From Patiria miniata (lineage: Eukaryota > Echinodermata > Asteroidea > Valvatida > Asterinidae), in the NCBI RefSeq assembly GCF_015706575.1, contig NW_024037076.1, positions 15,132,898 through 15,196,897 of the forward strand: a stretch of DNA of 64,000 bases. The letters are read 5' to 3'. The notes under the pieces were generated by a model, which made no database searches, was not told the origin of the DNA, and saw only the letters and a list, made by a program, of their open reading frames with translations. Positions 45,301 through 54,300 of this stretch are shown in pieces. Position 1 is the first letter of the stretch. Every line of letters begins with the position of its first letter. A program made the position numbers and the translations under genes.

Positions 45301-48300
45301 GATTTGAGATCGTGGACGTTCGGTCAATCGTGGACGTATTGTTTGCGCCCCAATTCTTTTGTCCTACGTCCACGATTGCTGGTGTTTACACACGCACACA
45401 CACACCCACGTGTGTAAATGCCGGCAATCGTGGACGCCCCATTGTCCCTAATCCTCTTTCCTTTGTTTGTACTCTAACTTTTTAGCGACAGCTCTCATTG
45501 GTTTTGTACACGATTTGAGATCGTGGACGTTCGGTCAATCGTGGACGTATTGTTTGAGCCCACATTCTTTTGTCCTACGTCCACAATTGCCGGTGTTCAC
45601 ACACGCACCCACACACAGAAATGGGCTGTTCTGGAATATATTAGTCCCTCCCACTTTGCAAGTTTTTCAGACATGTGGATGGGCAGTCCAGACTGTGATT
45701 GGTCAAAACATCATGGGACAGGGCTTGACCCTAACTCCCTAGCATGATTTACTAGGAACCATACCCATCCTGGCAAATTCCAACACTATATGGGAAACTG
45801 CACACACATATGTCTGACTTTGATTCTGGTGTGTCAACCCAATTTAAAAGACTGTCACTTCAGGGGTACTGTTCCCGTCCTTACAGATTCCAACAAAACA
45901 TGCCGTTGGGGTTTGATGGGTGCAGTTCTGTTAGGGTTAATCAACCCTAGATCTAAACTTTGTTAGCAAACCAATTACAAAACTTTAGGAAACTTCATTT
46001 TTTAAAACTGATTTAGCTTCAGATTCAGATCTGGACTTGACTATGTTGTGTGTTTGTGGCATATTAACAGAACTGTTTTTTCCAACTTCTTTATTTTCAC
46101 AGCACCCTGTTCCAAGCTACCAGAACTACTGAATGGACTTATTGTATATGACCCAGAGTTGGTGAATCAGTCCCTGCCCACCGTCCCTCATGAAACACGG
46201 GCTACATACACATGTCTGTATGGCTTTGAACTGCAGGGAATGCACAGAAAACCGCAGTGTTACTATGGCACTTGGTATTATAAAACATCAGAGCCAGTCT
46301 GTTCACCAAGTAAGTCTTCCCAGGGATATCTTCTACTTAATAATGCCAACATTGACAACGTTTGACCAAACAGAGCTGACTGTGTGGCACAAATGGTGAC
46401 GGACAGTAGCCATAAAGGCAAATGGTTTTCCTGATGAGTTGCTTCAAAGTTTTTTTCCAAAATGGCCCACTCACACATTTAGCTTTCTAGGTTGAAAAAT
46501 ACCTTTTTCCAAAGTCAACATTCTCCAATAACTTCATAAATCACTGGTGAAATTTCACTTCCAGTTGCGTTAATTTTTTGGGGGGAGAAACTGCTTTCCA
46601 CATTGTGAAACTTGCAGAACTTTGCACCATTATTTTGACTGCACTTGTAGTAGGCACATTTGAAGGCCTAGGTAGAAATATGCTGCAGTGGAATGCACCC
46701 CTCGCCCTAATTTGTTTATGGCACTGCTCATCGATTGGCGGAAACAGTGTGTTAACTATTGCATGTATTGACTCCATTCACAAATAAGTAACCCCCTCAG
46801 CTGTGGACAGTAAGGTCTTAAGGCACCGGCATTGCATGACATTATTGGTCCATCTTGTGTGAAAACAGGGACGGTGAAATTAGACAAAATAAATTAGTTT
46901 CTCACAAGGAAAATGTTACTTTTTTAAACTAAGATACAAAACATGTAGGTATAGGTCACTAGTGTCTCGTACCAGACTGTACAATGTACACATCTCTTTG
47001 CATCATCCATTTGCAACACCTACATTTACACACTGATGGCTGTAGCCAAGGGCGGATCCAGAACACAATTTTTGGGGGGGGCCAAAAAAAAATTTGGTCC
47101 CCCAAAAAGTGGGTCAAAAAAATTACGGCGTGGGGTTCGGGGCCCACTTCAGGGCCCCCAAATTTTTTTTGGATTCTAGATGCTGTGTGGTGCGATCTGA
47201 GGCAATTTCTGACCACTTTAACCAATGTTTTTTTGAGGAAAAGATGGTGGTGTACTCATTGCTTGCCTTTATTGCGATGTCACATAAAAAAAAAAAAAAA
47301 ATTGGTTTCGTTTTCGGGGGGGGGGGGGGGGGGGGGGGGGCATGGCCCCCTTTGCCCCCCCCCCCCCGGATCCGCCCTTGGCCGTAGCAAATTCATCTAG
47401 CACAGTTTTAAAAAAAATTGTGAAACAGAATCTGTTATTATTTGATCTGAAACAGTGGATTATGGTCGTATGCCATTTCCAAAAGGTTTGATTGCTTTTT
47501 TTTATTACTTCAGAGGAGGATTGGAAAATCTTTGTCCATTACAATGGTAACCCTTTCAACAACAACAAAAAAGAGTAAAAAGTCCTTATTTCCCCAAATT
47601 ACTTCAGAGTTGTGCAGTCAAGACAACTTGGAGCACGGCAGCGTACGTTACACTAAGAACAATGAAGAATTCAATGTCCGGGACCAAGACCCCCATCATG
47701 GTGTTTCCAGGACTTTTAAATGCAGCCGCGGTTACAGTCTGGTCTCAGCCAAGACAGAAGCATCAGTATGTGTAGATGGGGTGTGGAATACGACTCTTCC
47801 AGCATGTGGGCCAGGTAAAACAATTTTATATGCTTTTGTTTTTCGACCAGTGTTGAATGCTTTGAATCGGTACATCTTTTTACTTCAAAAAAATTCTCGA
47901 CTTCCTAAACTTTGGGCACCCAACGGTTAGGTCTTAAACATGTCAAGAAAGTCGGTGCAATTGGCCATGTCAAATTATAAGACAAAAAAAATTACTTCAA
48001 TATAAGAACTTTGGTTAATATGTGCCAAAAAAAACCAGGTAAATATTTGAAACACTTTATTTTATGTATGCTAGTCCGGACACTTTAAAGGGAAAATACA
48101 ACATTTGCAAACATCAAAAAATAAAACTACCAAATCATTTTGAAATACCTTGCTGGACTGTTAGTGAATGACAGTGTAAAGCATCCTGTAAAATCATGGC
48201 ACCTGGTATAATCTCATTTTCAAGAAAAACAGCTCTGTTTCTTCTTATATGGAGTCAGGGAACCAGACTACAGGAAAATGATTGTTTTCTTGGTTTTTAT

Positions 48301-51300
48301 ACCATTTTCGAACCCAAAACCTCAAAAAAGTCAGTGTAACTATATTTGCTATATATTTCCAACCCCCCAATTTCATCCATTTCTTAAAATTACAGCAAAA
48401 GCAAATGATGTATATTCCCTTTAAGACTTCCTATGCTTGTTTGCTAGGAATCTTTATGAATTCGACACACTGCTACTGTAAACTAACCATTGGCACCTTC
48501 CTACATGTACTCTTAACTGTCAAGCCTATAGACCTCATCCGAATTACTTGGCTATGACTGGAAATTACACATCGGCCTTTGAAAGCAGCTGCAGTCACTT
48601 CCCATAGACCCGTGTGTTATATCCAGCTCTAGCCAGGTAATTCAGACAAGGCCCTAGACTGGAGTACATTGCTCAATCCTCCAACAATCCTCCAGGCTGA
48701 TAATCAAGGATAGAGGGTATTTTATGAAAGAAATTTAAAGCTAGAGTCCATCATTTGCAGCCATCCGAAAAGTAACTGGCGTAATTATTGTTGAAAAACA
48801 AACTTGGTTGAAAGATAGTAAAGGAACTAAGCTCCCTGTGAAATTATTCTTTCTGGGAAGCTGTCATTTTGAAGTAATCAACGAAAGAAGGCATTTCCAA
48901 CGGTGATTCTTAAGAAGCACCGTAGGAAAATTTAAATTAGTAGTTCGTTTTGTTATTCGGCGCAGCGCGCACAAGTATTGGAACGACGCACACGCGCGCG
49001 CAAATGTTATAATTCGTCGGATCAGTGCGCGACGTCGCGTATAGCTGCAATTCAAAACAATTCAAAACATGATTCAGTAACTTTTTATTTGAAATTGAGA
49101 TCTTAGAATGCTGTTTTTCTCGGAATGTACAGCTGAAGCTTAAGCTGAAACTTCATCAGGTTAGTTGCTCAGTATCCTTCATTAGATTTTGAACTCTTTT
49201 GTTGCTTCAAACGAACAAAATGCACAAATTACAAATGATGGACTGTAGCTTTAATGTTAATAGTAAATATGCACATTTAAAAAAAAATATGCCGGAATTG
49301 TTTACCTTTACGGAGATATTTATGAAATGAAAAATTGCCTTGCTGAAGTATATGTGATGCGATCAAGCTAAATGAGTCGTTTGTCGGGAATTTTCATTTG
49401 GAGATTCAGGCCAAATTAGGGCCACTTCATCACATCACTTCATCACATCTCTTGGTGTTCTGACTTCCATAATTTTTGAACTAAAGATGGTATCAGCATG
49501 CGGTTTTCACAGCAGTAATGCTGAGATTGTGCCCTTTTCAAATCTGTAAAAAAAAAATTACCAGGGTCGACAAACAACTCATTTAGCTTGATCGCATCAC
49601 ATAACGTAGGAACTCAAAAAGTGCTTATTTTTGTGTCTTTTCCTAAAGATTCTTGCTCCAGACCAGCTGTTGCCGCTAGTAACGTGGAGGTGCAAAGCTT
49701 GGGGCATGGCGGTACGGCCCGTGTTACATGTGACCAGGGCCTGAAACCAAGTGTTGGAAATGGTGGTCTACATTGCCATGCTGGGCATTGGGTACCAGAG
49801 GGCATAATGTGCATTAGCAGCGGTAAATTGCCTCATTTCCTTGCACCAGAGGGTGTTTAGTCTAGCGCTGTATTTTTAGCGTACATGCATTTTTAATTTA
49901 CTTCACACAAAACCCGATGTTGTAGTGAATTTTACTCAGTTGTTAAAACATAGTAGACCAATGTTTCGACAAGTTACTGCCATAACAGCACAGGCAAATT
50001 TCCTACTACAGTTTATCATGTAGGAACATGCTGTGTTGCGAGTCTTGTTGACTGGGTGCAAAGTGGGAGGGAGTGTTGTCAAATCTTGATTGGTCCATAC
50101 AAAAATACAAACTACCCACTGATGAACTTATATTTCCCTTTAATATTGGTTTTGCCCTATCTTTGCGAATTCTCAGTGCGAACATTTGTCAGGGCGTCAG
50201 AAGTTTGCATTGATGTTTGTGTGTGCGCTGAGTATGCTTAGGCCTTTAGGCTGTTGCGACATCCAAGGGCTGCAATAACATCACAGCAAAAGTGCTCCGA
50301 GTTGTCACAAAATAGCGGTAGAAATAGCAAAAATAGTGCACGTAAAAAGAGTGTCTTGTTATTTTTCATTCATTTTATACAAGTAGGTTTAGGAATGGAC
50401 ATTTTCCTGTAGTAAGTTTTTGTGTAAAATAAAGGAATGAAGTCGAGTCCATCACAAGTAATTCATGAGTCACAAGAAACAATGGATGATCAATAACAAA
50501 GGAATGCCTTTGTCAAAGCTCATTTGAATGGCGTGTGAGTGGAGTTGGGACTGGAGGACTTGTGATGGACTTGCAGGGACTTATGAAGAACTCGGCTACA
50601 TCCCTGGTACTTACATCAGTGGTAACTACAGGGGGTGCATGTGCGCCTCACCCCAGCGGAGGTCCATGCCCCCCGGGAGCCCCACCCCCATGTACAATCT
50701 TGAATTGCACAAAAAACAATATATCAGTTGCCTTCAGTGCCCCCTACAAGTAACCCTAGTTATGCCACTGACTAACATACATTTTATGGACTCATGTGCT
50801 CTTTCTGTGTCACTGCAAAAGATGCGTCATCCAATGTAGCATATGGAAGACCAGCATCGCAAAGCCCAAGATCTGATGAATCTAACAGACAGCAAGCAAG
50901 CTTAGCAGTGGATGGAGATAGGACCACAGACAGTGAACATGGCAGCTGCACTACTGCAGGTAAGCTAAAGCTTATTATAAGTCATGCAACAGAAAGCAAC
51001 AATGGTTAAAAAAGGGGCCTGTTGAACATCCTGATTTCATCTGTATTTTGTTTTTGTGTGATTTTTTGGGCTAATTTTTGCAGGGAAATCTGGAAGGCAA
51101 GTTTTCTGGGAGGTAGATTTGCAGGCTACATACAGGATAGAATACGTGGACATCTATTCCAAGCGCAGTAAGTATGGAAAAGTAACTTTCAGGACCTACA
51201 TGCGAAGGCATTGTACTAGAAACTTTGAATTACTGTTAAAAATTCTTTAGTCGGTAGTCTTTTGATGGACTGCAGATAAAAGCCAGATGTTCGATCCACG

Positions 51301-54300
51301 ATGTCCAATACCACCAAACAGTGCATACCTGCCTACCAACATGTGCAGCAAGTGCACAATTGTTTGTAATGCTCAATCTACATAGCTGCTCAACTTATTT
51401 ATTATACAACTTGTACAAAGACGATCTTTGTTTTTGAAATGGCTGTTAGTGGTTACATTGTATGACCACAAACTAGTCATACTACAAGCTCCATCTACCA
51501 CTTTTTTTGCGAGGGAGTAAACGACAAGTTTGCAATTTTTCTCAAGAACTAATCTGTCAATTGTACCCACCTTCATAAGTGAGATCATCTGAGATCATCT
51601 GATTTTTGATTTGTAAGCTGTAAAGTTATGCCATCTACAATAATGGACTTATGTCATTGTTCAAAGTTTTCATTTAAAGTTTTTTAAATCCACTGCTTGG
51701 CTACCAGCTGAAGGAAGAAACTACTAATTGAATTGAATGACCTTAGAGCAATTTTTAACGCATGACTAATTCTAAGAATACTTAGAATTTATGTGCTGCT
51801 TCAACAGGTACATGTAAGGCACCTTACCTGTACCGACCTGTTGTTACCCATGGACAATGCCATTAGCATTATGCCATCCAGGGGAATAAACACTTTTTGA
51901 ATGATATATTGCTAAAAATCCCAAGATATAAAACACCTGAATGATGAGTCATACCAGCTTGATCATATTTCATTTGTTATTTTACTTGTTCTTAACCATG
52001 CTCTAAATGTGGATATCATACTTGTGTTTTTATTCTCTAGAACCCAAACTGATAGGTGCAACAGTCCAAGTCGGATACCCTGATGCCGCAAGAGAGTCGT
52101 ACAGTCAATGTGGTCTCACAATAAGTTCCCAGATGGCAAGAGGTCGTCAGCCCAGAGTGCGAGTGGATTGCAACCGCGAGCTGATTGCTGGGCAAATCAT
52201 CAGGATCGAGCTGCAGGAATCTGACAAATTAAGTCTGTGCGAAGTAGAGGTGTTTGCTACTGGTCCCATTGCAAGTAAGTCAAGCTTTCTTGAGCTGTTT
52301 GCCACCCAAATTCTCGCTCTTGTTGTCCAATTCTGGTTGGTTAGTCTGGATATTGTCAGGAGTTCTTGCCATTGGGTCGGTTGTACCACAAACCAACAAA
52401 GCCCATTAAATGTCAGTCACAGCGCGCGGTGAGGTATCTCTGTTCAGTTTATGCGTGGGATACAAAAGTTGATCACAATAATGTCATATTCAAGATAATG
52501 TACCTGGGGAACATGATTGAGTCTTCAGTAGCAATTGAACTGCTGAAAATATGTAATGGAAGTTTTCACGCAGGGTTTCAGGGTGCCTGACCTACCCCGT
52601 ATAAGAGAATGTACAGTTGGGGTGATCACTCTGATTTTTTAGGCAGTTTGAGCAAATGAACTTGGTCAATACAGTGGAGTGTCGCTATACCAAACACCGC
52701 TATATCGAACATTCGGCTATACTGAACATCGTCCTTGGCTCCCGATTTTTATGTACAAAATGTACATTGTTGTTGAAAAATGTCAACAGAAAGCGACAAG
52801 TGGCTATTATTTCCCCAAGGAATAGAAGGGGAAGGCCACCTATTCCCTCTTTTCACACTCCACCATTGGGCATGCACAGCCTCGATCTGGCAACTTTATA
52901 CACAATAAAAATAGCCGGTTCAGTGATCTGAACCCCGACACAGAAATCACTGAACCAGCTATATTATGTGTAAAGTTGCCAGATCGAGGCTCAGCATGCC
53001 CATGGCGGAAGTGTGAAAAGAGCGCATTGCCACCGGAGCACCAGCAGGTTAAAATTGCTCTACCAAACGATCCCTATTTTAGTTATTACAAAGAGTTTCT
53101 GTGGATCAGGCGATGTTCATTGTAGCGGCGTTTCACTGTATTAAAACAAAGTTAATGAGTTTTAAAATAAGGACCCATGGAGTTTTTTTTTAAATACAAG
53201 CTGGCTTTAATTATCAGGTATGTCATCTTTAAGTTCAGAACAACTAATGAAATTAACAGTGGATGAAGATGTTTTTGAGCCAGAAGCTGCCCCTTGTGTC
53301 AAACTCTCCTTGTTGCAAAGTGCTGCCCCAGATCTGATTTTGCCCTTCCAAAAGATGGTTCACAGTGCAATAGATGAAACGCTGAATTCATGCAGGCCTG
53401 ATTCACGTGACCATTTTTCTACCAATGTAAGTTTTCATTTTTTACATCATGTCCACTGCCATTTCAACTTAATTTGTCCAGCATGTAGGATCCCTCACAT
53501 CGCCGGTATGAGACAAACACTAGAAGGTGATGGTGGGGTGCCGCTTACAAACGCTCAAGTTCCTCCAGGAACAGGCATTGCCTATAACTGTGAGACAGGC
53601 TACCAGCACAATGGAGCTGTGGATAACCTGTGCAGAGGGGACGGTACATGGGCTAGACAGCTTCCTACTTGCGATGCAGGTAATGCAGTACATGTATCAT
53701 ACAGCCACATTATCTGAATATAACTTTGTTTCGGATTGGATTGTCAGTATAAGCTCTCTGAGGTAGTGGAGGTTGAAAAAGCCTAGGGACATTATTTGCC
53801 AATTTCAAATACTGAGGGGAGCTAATATTTATGTTTCATAAAACCTTGGTTCACTATACCTCATACATTTTCACTTGCCATTATTTTGCAGTTTCAGGAA
53901 AAGAAACACAATATGACCACTGCAAAATGTGTGTGCGGTTGTCCGTGCAGGAGAATGCTCCAGTGATGAACACCCCTTATCAAAATTTTTACAATTGCTC
54001 AATAATGCGTATATGCAGTCGACTATTGCATCCATAGGCAACCTGTTCAATAGTGGACTGTGCATGCCTTTTTCCACCTGCTTGGATCCTGTGTTCTTAT
54101 GATCTTTGACACAGGTCAATATGTTAATATGTACATACTCACAATTATACACTGCAGTTCATGTGTACATACGTGTACATGTAACATGGACTTGTGAACT
54201 AGCCACATGTAGGTCAGTATACAGTGAAGGTAGAATCATCAAATTTGTAAGTTATAATCATCAGCTTCACAAGCTTTGAGGGTGTTACCTGTCATATACG

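Larger units (their letters stand above)
43892..50821 (+). other. Introns between sushi 7 and the F-type lectin
   Basis: Intron sequence occupies 43892-46102, 46310-47607, 47815-49648 and 49823-50821. They contain a tandem satellite-like region (44384-45610), an hAT-like element (47047-47380) and a TTAA element (48739-49250). The stretch 50430-50600 carries GAGTC/GACTTG words of the decayed hexamer type. Confidence 0.5.
50960..53481 (+). other. Introns within and after the F-type lectin
   Basis: Intron sequence occupies 50960-51083, 51168-52040 and 52275-53481. The last holds a pogo-like element (52672-53138) and an open reading stretch at 53218-53426 that could not be fitted to the gene's reading frame. 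Nothing else was recognised. Confidence 0.5.

Noticed and set aside
44384..45610. CRISPR-like array
   Set aside because: The units are long, diverged and tandem without unique spacers, and the DNA is clearly eukaryotic.
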